From positions 1 through 64,000 of the forward strand of contig NZ_JAVRIA010000001.1 of NCBI RefSeq assembly GCF_031846265.1: a stretch of 64,000 nucleotides of DNA, given 5' to 3'. Position 1 is the first letter of the stretch; every line of letters begins with the position of its first letter. This DNA comes from Microcosmobacter mediterraneus. Its GTDB lineage: Bacteria; Bacteroidota; Bacteroidia; Flavobacteriales; Flavobacteriaceae. Below the pieces are notes generated by a model, which did not search any database, was not told the origin of the DNA, and was given only the letters and a program-made list of their open reading frames with translations. Of this stretch, positions 32,797 to 41,509 are shown piece by piece. The position numbers were made by a program, and so were the translations under genes.

Positions 32797-35295
32797 ATGA
32801 AAAAGTTCTACATTTTAGTAGTTACGATATGTCTTAGTATAGCTTCTTGGTCTCAAGAATATCGTAGAATGATCGCTGTTGGAACGTACTCAGTGCAAGA
32901 CATCCAGGCTGAAGCTGAAGCCTATTTTGAAACCGTTGGAAAAGAACGCGGAACAGGCTATAATCCATACAAGCGTTGGGAGTATTGGGCAATTCGTAAG
33001 GCCGATGAAAATGGGATGTTAAAATCACCAGAATTTTATTTTGAGGAATTAGAACGTTACAATGCATACATTAATGCTAATATAGATGAAGCAGCCAGAA
33101 CCACAACAGGTGCATGGGAAGAGATGGGACCAACCGATTGGAATGGGACTAGTGGATGGAATCCTGGTGTAGGAAGAATAACATCTATTGCCATTGAAGA
33201 AACAGATACTAATCATATGATTGTTGGTGGAGAAACTGGTGGTGTTTGGAGAACAACAAATGGAGGTTCTAACTGGACTGTACTTACAGATAACTTATCT
33301 AATATGGTAGTATACGCATTAGCTATAGATCCAACAGACAATGAAACCTATTTTTGGGGAAGTTCTGGCGGTGTTATTTTTAAGTCTACAGACTCTGGTG
33401 CTACTTGGAATCCCCTTGGTAATGCAGGAGGTGGAACAGTAAATAAAATACTTATTGATCCTAACAATACTCAAAAAATGTATGCAAGTGTGCAAGGTAG
33501 TGGCGTTTATAAAAGTACTAATGGAGGTTTATCTTGGTCAAAAATTAATAATAATTCTACCACTGGTTATGATATTGAGTTTAAGCCAGACGATACTAAT
33601 GTGATCTATGCTTCAGGAACAAGATTCTTCAGATCTGGTGATGGAGGAACTTCGTTTACCGAGTCAGTAAGTGCTTTTAATGGTGGTCCTAAAATGATTG
33701 GAGTCTCAGCAGATGATCCTTCAGTTGTTTACGTGCTAGAGTCTTCAGGTGGTTCGTTTAGTGGATTTTATAAATCTACAACACAAGGCCTAATTTTTAC
33801 CGAATTAAATCATAATGGTAAAAACTATCTAGGCTACAGCTCTGATCCAAATGATCCAGGTGATGCTAACTCTGGTCAGGCTCCAAGAGATATGGATATT
33901 GTGGTTAACCCTAATAACGTCGAAGAGGTTCATATTGCTGGTATTAATACATGGATGTCTACAAGTGGAGGAACAACATTTAGTATTACGTCGCAATGGA
34001 CACCAGGCGGTGCACAAAGTCAAAACATTGGCTATTGCCATGCAGATGTTGATATTTTAAAATACGTTAATGGTGCGCTGTATGTAGGTAGCGATGGAGG
34101 TGTCTTTAAAGCTGAAAATCCTATATTGGTTTCTTCAGATTATTACACAGATTTAACGCAAGGTATTGGTGTTAGACAATTTTATAAATTCGGTGTAAGC
34201 CAAACAATACCAGCAGTTGTAACAGGTGGATCTCAAGATAATGGTACGTCTTTTATGAACGGAAGCGGAGAATGGTCTGATTGGTTAGGAGCTGATGGTA
34301 TGGAGTGTTTTGTAGATAAAAACGATGAAAAAATTATCTATGGAACTATTTATAATGGCAACTTGTACAAGTCATTAAATTCTGGTCAAACACTTACTTT
34401 TATTAGCTCTCCGCAAAATGACGGAAACTGGGTAACTCCTTTTGAACAAGACCCAATAGAGCAAGATGTCATTTACGCTGCTTATGATGAGTTGTATAAA
34501 TCTGAAGATGGTGGTCAATCTTGGGTTTCTATTTCTAATAGTTTTGGCGAAAATATAGATAACCTTAAAATTGCTCCTTCCAACAATGATCATATTTATA
34601 TGTCAATCAACGGTACTTTCTTAGCTTCAATTGATGGAGGTGATAATTACTTTCAATCCCCTTTTACAACGAGTTTTATAACTGAAATAGCAGTGCATCC
34701 TACAGAACCTAATCGTGTTGCAATTACAACAACAGACAGTGAAAGAATATATGTAAGCACAAATTCTGGTATTTCATTTACATCGTACAAAAACGATTTG
34801 CCTAACTTTAGTGCATCTGGTATTGCTTGGGATAGTAATGCTGATCATGGTTTGTATGTTGGTATGAACTATGGTGTTTACTATTTAGATGATACAACAA
34901 ACAATCAATGGCAACCATTTAATAATGGATTACCAAATGTGTTTATAAGTGAATTAGAAATCAATTATATAGAAGGGAAGCTTTATGCTTCTACTTATGG
35001 TAGAGGTTTATGGCGAACTAATTTATTTAATCCTTTAAGCGTCAATGATTTTGAACTCAATGGAATTTCACTATATCCAAATACGGCTTCTAATCAATTT
35101 TTCTTGTCCTGGAACAAAGCCGATGAGGTTTCTGTTAGAATTTATAACACTGAAGGTAAGTTGATGCATTATGCTAAGAAGATACAGATTAACCAGCCTT
35201 ATAAAATGGACATTTCTAATTATGCGTCTGGATTATACTTTGTAAAAGTAAATAACAGTAAGGGAGAAATTACCAAAAAACTCATAGTAGATTAA
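32797..35295 (+). CDS. Secreted BNR/Asp-box (sortilin-like) protein with T9SS tail
   Basis: After a signal peptide (MKKFYILVVTICLSIASWSQ) there is a short domain to about residue 100, then a VPS10/sortilin-like propeller with many Asp-boxes: TNGGSNW, STDSGATW, STNGGLSW, SGDGGTSF, STSGGTTF, SEDGGQSW, SIDGGDNY, STNSGISF. Residues about 755-832 (ISLYPNTASNQFFLSWNK ... SKGEITKKLIVD) are a type A Por secretion tail. Similar flavobacterial proteins are called glycosyl hydrolase from the Asp-boxes alone, but no catalytic acid pair can be identified. It is likely a surface or released binding protein. A terminator follows 20 bp later. Confidence 0.87.
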   Translation: MKKFYILVVTICLSIASWSQEYRRMIAVGTYSVQDIQAEAEAYFETVGKERGTGYNPYKRWEYWAIRKADENGMLKSPEFYFEELERYNAYINANIDEAARTTTGAWEEMGPTDWNGTSGWNPGVGRITSIAIEETDTNHMIVGGETGGVWRTTNGGSNWTVLTDNLSNMVVYALAIDPTDNETYFWGSSGGVIFKSTDSGATWNPLGNAGGGTVNKILIDPNNTQKMYASVQGSGVYKSTNGGLSWSKINNNSTTGYDIEFKPDDTNVIYASGTRFFRSGDGGTSFTESVSAFNGGPKMIGVSADDPSVVYVLESSGGSFSGFYKSTTQGLIFTELNHNGKNYLGYSSDPNDPGDANSGQAPRDMDIVVNPNNVEEVHIAGINTWMSTSGGTTFSITSQWTPGGAQSQNIGYCHADVDILKYVNGALYVGSDGGVFKAENPILVSSDYYTDLTQGIGVRQFYKFGVSQTIPAVVTGGSQDNGTSFMNGSGEWSDWLGADGMECFVDKNDEKIIYGTIYNGNLYKSLNSGQTLTFISSPQNDGNWVTPFEQDPIEQDVIYAAYDELYKSEDGGQSWVSISNSFGENIDNLKIAPSNNDHIYMSINGTFLASIDGGDNYFQSPFTTSFITEIAVHPTEPNRVAITTTDSERIYVSTNSGISFTSYKNDLPNFSASGIAWDSNADHGLYVGMNYGVYYLDDTTNNQWQPFNNGLPNVFISELEINYIEGKLYASTYGRGLWRTNLFNPLSVNDFELNGISLYPNTASNQFFLSWNKADEVSVRIYNTEGKLMHYAKKIQINQPYKMDISNYASGLYFVKVNNSKGEITKKLIVD

Positions 35296-35314
35296 AGTTT
35301 AAATCATATAAAAT

Positions 35315-35349
35315 AAAAAGTCCAGTAGTATAATCTCACTGGACTTTTT
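35315..35349 (+). terminator. Terminator after the BNR-repeat gene
   Basis: AAAAAGTCCAGT and ACTGGACTTTTT form a perfect stem around an 11-nt loop with T-run. Confidence 0.88.
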
Positions 35350-35372
35350 ATTTTAAACCTTATTTTCGCAGT

Positions 35373-35990
35373 ATGGAATTATCCTCAAAATTATTAGAGC
35401 GAGCTGTAGACGAAATGTCTCAATTACCTGGAATTGGTAAACGAACAGCATTACGCCTTGTATTGCACCTACTTAGACAGCCTAAAAGTCAAACCTATAG
35501 ACTAACCGAAGCTTTAACAACAATAAAAGACCAAATAAAATTTTGTAATACATGCTTTAATATCAGCGATGCTGAGATTTGTAACATTTGCAATAATGTG
35601 CACAGAAATGATAAGATGATTTGTGTTGTTGAAGATATGAGAGATGTTATGGCAATTGAAAGCACTAGCTCCTACAGAGGATTGTACCATGTCTTAGGTG
35701 GTAAAATTTCACCTATGGATGGTATTGGTCCTAACGATTTAAACATTGAAGCTTTAGTACTGAGAATAAGAGAGTCTCAAATTGAAGAATTAATTTTTGC
35801 TTTAAGTCCAACCATGGAAGGCGATACGACTAATTTCTATATCTTTAAACAGATTCAGGATTTAGGTATAAAAGCCTCTACCATTGCCAGAGGAATTGCA
35901 GTTGGTAATGAGTTGGAATATGCTGATGAGGTAACATTAGGCAGAAGTATAGTCAATAGAATTCCTTTTGAAATTTCCTTGAAGTCTTAG
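35373..35990 (+). CDS. recR: Recombination mediator RecR
   Basis: RecR works with RecO and RecF to load RecA at gaps. Present are the helix-hairpin-helix (LPGIGKRTALRLVLHLL, about 18-34), the four-Cys zinc finger (CNTC ... CNIC, about 58-73), the Toprim domain (MICVVEDMRDVMAIE; SPTMEGDTTNFYI) and the C-terminal Walker-B-like wing (ARGIAVGNELEYADEVTLGRSI). The length of 205 is usual. The glycosyltransferase gene follows after 5 bp, so both probably share a transcript. Confidence 0.96.
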   Translation: MELSSKLLERAVDEMSQLPGIGKRTALRLVLHLLRQPKSQTYRLTEALTTIKDQIKFCNTCFNISDAEICNICNNVHRNDKMICVVEDMRDVMAIESTSSYRGLYHVLGGKISPMDGIGPNDLNIEALVLRIRESQIEELIFALSPTMEGDTTNFYIFKQIQDLGIKASTIARGIAVGNELEYADEVTLGRSIVNRIPFEISLKS

Positions 35991-35995
35991 CGCGT

Positions 35996-37093
35996 TTGAA
36001 ACTATCCATTGTCATATTAAATTACAACGTTGAACATTTTTTAGAATTGTGTTTAAGTAGTGTTCTAAAAGCTACAACGCTTATTTCATCAGAGGTTATT
36101 GTGGTTGATAACAACTCATCGGATGGAAGTTGTGCTATGGTCAAACAAAAATTTCCTCAAGTTAAACTCATTGAAAATAAAGAGAATTCTGGTTTTTCAA
36201 AAGGTAATAATATAGGAGTAAATAATGCTAAAGGAGAATTTGTTTGCATCCTTAATCCAGATACAGTTGTAACAGAAGATACATTTACCAAATTAATTGA
36301 CCATGCTGAATCCCTTCCAGATTTAGGGATTATAGGCTGTAAACTTATTGATGGTAAAGGACAATTTTTACCAGAAAGTAAACGTAACATACCAGTTGTA
36401 AAAGTTGCTCTTCAAAAAATGTTAGGCAATTCTAAACATTATTATGCTAATCATTTAAAGCCTACAGAGACAGGAGAAGTTGATATTTTGGTAGGTGCAT
36501 TTATGTTTTTGAAAACAGAAGTTTATAAAGCTGTTGGTGGATTCGATGAAGACTATTTTATGTATGGAGAAGACATCGATTTGTCCTATAAAATTCTAAA
36601 AGCTGGCTATAAAAACTATTATTTTTCTGATTGTACTATTATTCATTTTAAAGGTGAAAGTACTTTAAAGGATAAGTCCTATGCTAAACGCTTTTTTGGT
36701 GCCATGCAACTCTTTTACAAAAAGCATTTTAAATCTAATGTCTTATTTGATACTATAGTGTCTATTGGAATTAAATTGGCCTATGTCTTTAGAAAAGAAG
36801 CTTTAGAGATTAAAAGTAGCCCAAACCATTACCTATTAGTTTCTGAAAATTTAGACTCTAAATTAGAAACGATTTTAAAGATTCCAATAATACTAACCAA
36901 TGACATAACAGAAGTTGAGGCTAATTCTGAAATTATTTTTGATGCTAGTTTTATTACTTATAAGTCAATGATACAGATTATGTCTCAACCTAAAATTAAT
37001 TCTAAATCTACCTTTAAGATTATTCCAGATAACTCAAAATTCCTAATAGGAAGTAATGACTCTAAGAATAGAGGAGAAGTAATTCACTTTTAG
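35996..37093 (+). CDS. Family 2 glycosyltransferase
   Basis: The GT-A fold catalytic domain spans about residues 1-235: MKLSIVILNYNVEHFLELCL, VVDNNSSDGSCAMV, NPDTVV (DxD equivalent ILNPDT), GAFMFLKTEVY and GGFDEDYFMYGEDIDLSYKI, which is the ED motif of rhamnosyl/galactofuranosyl-like GT2 enzymes. The last about 100 residues (LVSENLDSKLETILKIPII onwards) form a small separate domain of unknown role. It starts at TTG 35996. It should add a sugar to a cell-surface polysaccharide or glycan, acting at the inner face of the membrane. No other glycan genes are nearby. Confidence 0.9.
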   Translation: MKLSIVILNYNVEHFLELCLSSVLKATTLISSEVIVVDNNSSDGSCAMVKQKFPQVKLIENKENSGFSKGNNIGVNNAKGEFVCILNPDTVVTEDTFTKLIDHAESLPDLGIIGCKLIDGKGQFLPESKRNIPVVKVALQKMLGNSKHYYANHLKPTETGEVDILVGAFMFLKTEVYKAVGGFDEDYFMYGEDIDLSYKILKAGYKNYYFSDCTIIHFKGESTLKDKSYAKRFFGAMQLFYKKHFKSNVLFDTIVSIGIKLAYVFRKEALEIKSSPNHYLLVSENLDSKLETILKIPIILTNDITEVEANSEIIFDASFITYKSMIQIMSQPKINSKSTFKIIPDNSKFLIGSNDSKNRGEVIHF

Positions 37094-37136
37094 TCGAAAT
37101 ATTGAAAGTATCGCAATAGAGTTATCTATTTTTAAT

Positions 37137-37144
37137 TAATTTTG
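37137..37144 (+). promoter_or_regulatory. -7 box upstream of the E2 gene
   Basis: TAATTTTG fits TAnnTTTG and ends 37 bp before the ATG at 37182; no good -33 element at the expected distance. Confidence 0.35.
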
Positions 37145-37181
37145 CAACCGATAACCTAATTTACGGTATTGCACTAACAAT

Positions 37182-38507
37182 ATGGCAAAGTTTGAATTGA
37201 AGTTACCCAAAATGGGAGAGAGTGTTGCTGAAGCAACAATTACATCATGGTTAAAAGATGTAGGAGACATTATTGAAGCTGATGAAGCAGTTTTAGAAAT
37301 AGCTACAGATAAGGTTGATAGTGAAGTTCCTAGTGAAGTTGATGGTGTACTTGTAGAAAAATTGTTTGATGTAGATGATGTTGTACAAGTTGGTCAGACC
37401 ATAGCTGTTATTGAAATAGAAGGTGAAGGAACTGTAGAAGTAGAAGCGCCAAAACATGAAACTCCGAAAACTAAAGCTGAGCCTCAACCAGCTGTTGCTG
37501 AAGTAGCTAACACAGTTGTTGCAGCCAAAGAATCCGTAGCTTCTGTGTCTTCAGGAGATCGTTTTTACTCACCTTTAGTTAAAAATATTGCTAATAAAGA
37601 AGGTGTTTCTCAAGCTGAATTAGATGCTGTACACGGAACAGGTAAAGATGGTCGTGTAACTAAGAATGATATTCTAGCATATATAGAGAATAGACCTTCT
37701 CAGCCAACTTCTGTAGCCTCTATTAAAACATCGCAACCATTAGTTAGTAATTTAGAGTCATCAAAACCAAAGGAGAAAACTCCAGTAGTAGTCTCAGGTG
37801 ATGACGAGATTATCGAAATGACAAGAATGGGTAAATTGGTTGCGCATCATATGGTAGAATCAGTGCAAACGTCTGCTCATGTTCAAAGTTTTATAGAAGC
37901 TGATGTTACCAAAATTTGGAATTGGCGTAAAAAAGTAAAAGATGAATTCTTTAAACGAGAAGGTGAGAATTTAACTTTTACACCAATTTTTATGGAAGCC
38001 GTTGCTAAAGCACTTCGCGATTTCCCAATGATGAATATCTCGCTTCAAGGTGATAGTATTATAAAAAAGAAAAATATAAATCTTGGAATGGCAGCAGCTT
38101 TACCAGATGGAAACCTTATTGTGCCAGTCATTAAAAATGCTGATCAGTTAAACCTTGTTGGTATGACCAAGCAAGTTAACGATTTAGCAGCACGAGCAAG
38201 AGAGAATCAATTAAAACCAGACGATATACAAGGCGGAACTTATACTGTAACCAATGTTGGAACCTTTGGTAGTATCATGGGAACTCCAATAATTAATCAA
38301 CCACAAGTTGGTATTTTGGCACTAGGAGCTATTAGAAAAGTACCAGCTGTAGTAGAAACTGAAGAAGGCGATTTTATTGGAATTCGTTATAGAATGTTTA
38401 TGTCGCATTCTTACGATCACAGAGTGGTTAATGGTGCTTTAGGAGGTATGTTTGTAAAAGCTGTTAAAGATTATTTAGAGGCTTGGGACTCTGATAGAGA
38501 AATATAA
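37182..38507 (+). CDS. 2-oxo acid dehydrogenase E2 (dihydrolipoamide acyltransferase)
   Basis: Core of a 2-oxo acid dehydrogenase complex, probably the branched-chain or 2-oxoglutarate type. Domains: lipoyl (1-78, lipoyl Lys K44 in EIATDKVDSEVPS), a flexible linker, peripheral-subunit-binding domain (about 127-170, FYSPLVKNIANKEGVS and GKDGRVTKNDILAYIE), a second linker, and the catalytic domain (about 210-441). The active-site motif is DHRVVNG with H413, but the usual Asp at 417 is Asn (AAT, codon read directly from the sequence). The domain GTYTVTNVGTFGSIMGTPIINQPQ is intact. No E1 or E3 genes are nearby. Catalytic competence should be considered open. Confidence 0.92.
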   Translation: MAKFELKLPKMGESVAEATITSWLKDVGDIIEADEAVLEIATDKVDSEVPSEVDGVLVEKLFDVDDVVQVGQTIAVIEIEGEGTVEVEAPKHETPKTKAEPQPAVAEVANTVVAAKESVASVSSGDRFYSPLVKNIANKEGVSQAELDAVHGTGKDGRVTKNDILAYIENRPSQPTSVASIKTSQPLVSNLESSKPKEKTPVVVSGDDEIIEMTRMGKLVAHHMVESVQTSAHVQSFIEADVTKIWNWRKKVKDEFFKREGENLTFTPIFMEAVAKALRDFPMMNISLQGDSIIKKKNINLGMAAALPDGNLIVPVIKNADQLNLVGMTKQVNDLAARARENQLKPDDIQGGTYTVTNVGTFGSIMGTPIINQPQVGILALGAIRKVPAVVETEEGDFIGIRYRMFMSHSYDHRVVNGALGGMFVKAVKDYLEAWDSDREI

Positions 38508-38508
38508 T

Positions 38509-39627
38509 CTATTCTATTTCTGTTATACTAAAATCATTGTATAAAACACTCTCATCTCTAAGATCTTGTTCATTTATTAAACTCCTGTAAATTCCCCATT
38601 TTGGTCTCACAAATTCTGCATTAGGTCTCCAATTTATTATTGAAGAATTTGTATACGAAAATAAAACACTATTATCACTTATCTTCTTTATTTCTATCGC
38701 ATAAGAACCAGAACTACTATAGGTAATTGTTTCTGTTACTTCAAGCCAAGTATCAATAAATGGTTCCAATTCAGTCTCTTCTAAAGTAATTTGACTGTCA
38801 GTTTCGGCGTAACGTAACTGAAGTTTGTCTGGTGTTCCTTTCCTTGTTGTAAGCGTATACATTGGCATACTTTCTAAATCTCCACCTACAGATTTTAACT
38901 GATGTATATGTGTAAAATTTGGTGAAGACTGGAAGCCAGATGGTAATTTAAACTTCCATGTGTAGACCACAGTTTCATTTTGTATTCCTAATAAATTATC
39001 TGGAGATTGGTTATATGATTTTATCTCATTTCGTTGTCGATCAAAATTTATACAACGATCATTATCAGGTAAAACATGGATGTGAAATCTAAATACATTA
39101 TCATTAAGTTCTGAGTCGAAAAATTCATCTATATGCTCACCAAATGCCTCATGGCTACAATCTGGAGCCTCAATAGGATTATGGCCTGGAGCTAATACAG
39201 AATTGATTAGTTCATAAGTGTTACCTGGTCCATCAGCTTTTAATTCAATACCTTGAGGTGGAGCTTCCTCTTTGTTTAAATTTATAGTAACTGAATTATT
39301 TAAAGGGTTTAAATCTCTGTAGACATCTTGAAATTCAGTTTTAAATGCTATCGTAGCATTGACTTCTGAGGAGTCTATATTAAAAACCTGTTGTTTTTCT
39401 GTTTCGCTTTCTGAAGCCAATCCGTAACTGTAATTTAGTGCAGATTCTATAGATTGATTTAAATCTAAAGGTGTAACCCAACTAATTGAGTTTACAGATG
39501 TTGATACAGAAATATCAGTTGAAATTTGATTTGATGTTACTTCATCATTTTGATTACAACTACTCATAAAGATTGTAAGAGTCAATATTAAACTCAGATG
39601 AACGTAGTTTTTTAATTTAGAACACAT
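38509..39627 (-). CDS. Secreted lipoprotein resembling polysaccharide lyases
   Basis: A lipoprotein signal ends in MSSC (lipidated C24). After a sandwich-like region to about residue 130 comes a jelly-roll domain with three elements reminiscent of PL7/PL20-type lyases: RNEIKSYN (like R-x-E-L-R), HIHQLKSVGG (like Q-I-H) and RPKWGIYRSL (like the K-x-G-x-Y strand). The substrate might be alginate or a glucuronan-like polymer, but this rests on short motif similarity. It is an isolated gene with no SusCD pair or other lyase. Assignment as a polysaccharide lyase is tentative; as a secreted concanavalin-like lipoprotein it is firmer. Confidence 0.55.
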   Translation of the reverse strand: MCSKLKNYVHLSLILTLTIFMSSCNQNDEVTSNQISTDISVSTSVNSISWVTPLDLNQSIESALNYSYGLASESETEKQQVFNIDSSEVNATIAFKTEFQDVYRDLNPLNNSVTINLNKEEAPPQGIELKADGPGNTYELINSVLAPGHNPIEAPDCSHEAFGEHIDEFFDSELNDNVFRFHIHVLPDNDRCINFDRQRNEIKSYNQSPDNLLGIQNETVVYTWKFKLPSGFQSSPNFTHIHQLKSVGGDLESMPMYTLTTRKGTPDKLQLRYAETDSQITLEETELEPFIDTWLEVTETITYSSSGSYAIEIKKISDNSVLFSYTNSSIINWRPNAEFVRPKWGIYRSLINEQDLRDESVLYNDFSITEIE

Positions 39628-39751
39628 AATTACTAGTTTAATCAGTAATAGCTGAAATTTTAATTGTTATTTACTCTAAAAACTCAATTTAAAACAAACG
39701 AAGTTAAATTATTAATGGCTTAAAGCCAAGTAGCATTACATTTTATCTCCA

Positions 39752-39759
39752 TATCTTTG
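39752..39759 (+). promoter_or_regulatory. -7 box of the exonuclease-FAH-Hpt-cinA operon
   Basis: TATCTTTG fits TAnnTTTG and ends 19 bp before the exonuclease ATG. Confidence 0.4.
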
Positions 39760-39778
39760 TTGTCGTTAAAAGTAAATT

Positions 39779-40555
39779 ATGCAGTTAAACTTAAAAAAAC
39801 CTATCTGTTTTTTTGATCTAGAAACCACAGGAATTAATATTTCTAAGGATAGAGTCGTAGAGATTGCTATCCTTAAAGTACATCCTAATGGAAAAGAAGA
39901 AAGCCATCGTTGGGTAGTAAATCCAACTGTGCCAATACCACCAGAAGTTTCTGCTATTCATGGTATTTGGGATAAAGATGTTGTTGATAAACCTACATTT
40001 GCTGAAATAGCAAAAGATGTTAATAGCATTATTAAAGATTCAGATTTAGGTGGTTTTAATTCCAATCGTTTTGATATTCCCTTATTAGCTGAAGAAATGC
40101 TTCGTGCAGATTTAGATTTTGATATGAAAAATAGGCTATCTGTAGATGTGCAAACCATATATCATAAAATGGAACAACGTAATTTAAGTGCTGCATATAA
40201 GTTTTATTGCGATAAAGATTTAACAGATGCTCATACTGCTGAAGCAGATACTTTGGCAACCTATGAAGTATTGAAAGCACAGGTAGAAAAATACGAAGAT
40301 TTAGAAAATGATACCAAGTTTTTGGCAGAGTTTAGTTCGCGCAGAAAATTCGCAGATTTTGCTGGTTTTATAACCTTTAATAAAGAAGGTGAAGAATGTT
40401 TCTCTTTTGGAAAACATAAAGGAAGATTAGTTACCCAAATCCTAGAAAAAGAACCTGGTTATTTTGGATGGTTACTTAATGCCGATTTTCCGTTGTATAC
40501 TAAAAAAGTGTTAACTGCAATTAAGCTTCGACAGTTTAATAATAAATTAGACTAG
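39779..40555 (+). CDS. DEDD 3'-5' exonuclease with ExoX-like C-terminal domain
   Basis: The RNase T/DnaQ-like exonuclease domain (residues about 1-175) has the ligands D and E in FFDLETTG, D in GFNSNRFDIPLL and H/D in AHTAEADTLATY, i.e. the DEDDh set. The C-terminal about 60 residues (CFSFGKHKGRLVTQILEKEPGYFGWLLNADFP) match the small domain found in exodeoxyribonuclease X-like proteins. It is first in an operon with FAH, Hpt and cinA genes, spaced 3, 0 and -1 bp. It probably trims single-stranded DNA in repair or processing; proofreading is usually done by the PolC or DnaQ subunit encoded elsewhere. Confidence 0.88.
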   Translation: MQLNLKKPICFFDLETTGINISKDRVVEIAILKVHPNGKEESHRWVVNPTVPIPPEVSAIHGIWDKDVVDKPTFAEIAKDVNSIIKDSDLGGFNSNRFDIPLLAEEMLRADLDFDMKNRLSVDVQTIYHKMEQRNLSAAYKFYCDKDLTDAHTAEADTLATYEVLKAQVEKYEDLENDTKFLAEFSSRRKFADFAGFITFNKEGEECFSFGKHKGRLVTQILEKEPGYFGWLLNADFPLYTKKVLTAIKLRQFNNKLD

Positions 40556-40558
40556 TTT

Positions 40559-41170
40559 ATGAAACTCATTTGTATAGGAAGAAATTACACCAAGCATATT
40601 CAAGAATTAGAAAACGAAAGACCAGAAGAACCTGTAGTATTTTTAAAACCAGATACAGCTATTCTTCTAAAAAAGCAACCGTTCTTTATTCCTGATTTTT
40701 CAGACGATGTGCATCATGAGGTTGAGGTATTAGTTAAAATTAATCGTGTTGGCAAGCATATTGATAAGAAATTTGCACATAAATATTATAATGAAATTGG
40801 ATTAGGTATTGATTTCACAGCTAGAGACCTACAAGCTAAATTAAAAGAAAAAGGATTGCCATGGGAACGTGCTAAAGCGTTTGATGGTGCTGCAGTCATT
40901 GGCAATTGGATAGATAAATCAGACGTAGAAAATATAAATGCTTTTCATTTTTCTTTAGAAAAAAATGGAGTTCTTGCGCAACAAGGTAATACAAGTCATA
41001 TGCTGTGGAAGATAGATGAGCTTGTTGAATATGTTTCTAAATATTTTACATTAAAGATTGGAGATATTATATTTACAGGCACACCAGCAGGAGTTGGCAA
41101 GGTCATTGTTAATGATAAATTAAAAGGATTTATAGAAGACAGAGAAATGTTTTCAATAATAGTAAAATAA
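40559..41170 (+). CDS. Fumarylacetoacetate hydrolase family protein
   Basis: The compact 203-residue FAH-fold protein has the metal triad in HHEVEVLVKI (E-x-E) and GIDFTARDLQ (D), with FLKPDTAIL and GDIIFTGTPAGVGKV as family signatures. Members hydrolyse or decarboxylate C-C bonds in oxo acids (acylpyruvase, oxaloacetate decarboxylase-like). No tyrosine or aromatic catabolism genes are nearby, so a housekeeping acylpyruvase or oxaloacetate decarboxylase activity is most likely. It sits between the exonuclease and Hpt genes in one operon. Confidence 0.9.
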   Translation: MKLICIGRNYTKHIQELENERPEEPVVFLKPDTAILLKKQPFFIPDFSDDVHHEVEVLVKINRVGKHIDKKFAHKYYNEIGLGIDFTARDLQAKLKEKGLPWERAKAFDGAAVIGNWIDKSDVENINAFHFSLEKNGVLAQQGNTSHMLWKIDELVEYVSKYFTLKIGDIIFTGTPAGVGKVIVNDKLKGFIEDREMFSIIVK

Positions 41171-41509
41171 ATGGAACAACATTACAAATTACATCGCGTT
41201 AAAGAATTAGCTGATAACGATGAGGAGTTTATTGCTGTGCTTGCAGCTACTTTTTTAGAAGAAGTGCCAGAAGATGCTGAACGTTTAAAAAATGCTGTCG
41301 CAGAGAACGATCACTACACAACATATCAAGCTGCACATAAAATGAAACCAACTATAGATTTATTTGAATTAGGTGTTTTAGCAGATTTAATTGAAGTGCA
41401 AGATTGGGGAAAATTTGAACAATCTCATGATATTAATGACAAACTATCCATTGTCTTAGAAGCTGTAGAAAACGCTTCTGCAGAAATCCGCGTAGATTTT
41501 AATCTGTAA
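41171..41509 (+). CDS. Hpt (histidine phosphotransfer) domain protein
   Basis: The 112-residue four-helix protein carries the phospho-accepting His in AAHKMKPT (H56). It starts directly after the FAH stop, and its stop overlaps the cinA start by 1 bp (TAATG). Hpt proteins relay phosphate between hybrid kinases and response regulators; no kinase or regulator gene is in the window. Stand-alone Hpt domains next to cinA are frequent in flavobacteria. Partners are unknown. Confidence 0.88.
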   Translation: MEQHYKLHRVKELADNDEEFIAVLAATFLEEVPEDAERLKNAVAENDHYTTYQAAHKMKPTIDLFELGVLADLIEVQDWGKFEQSHDINDKLSIVLEAVENASAEIRVDFNL

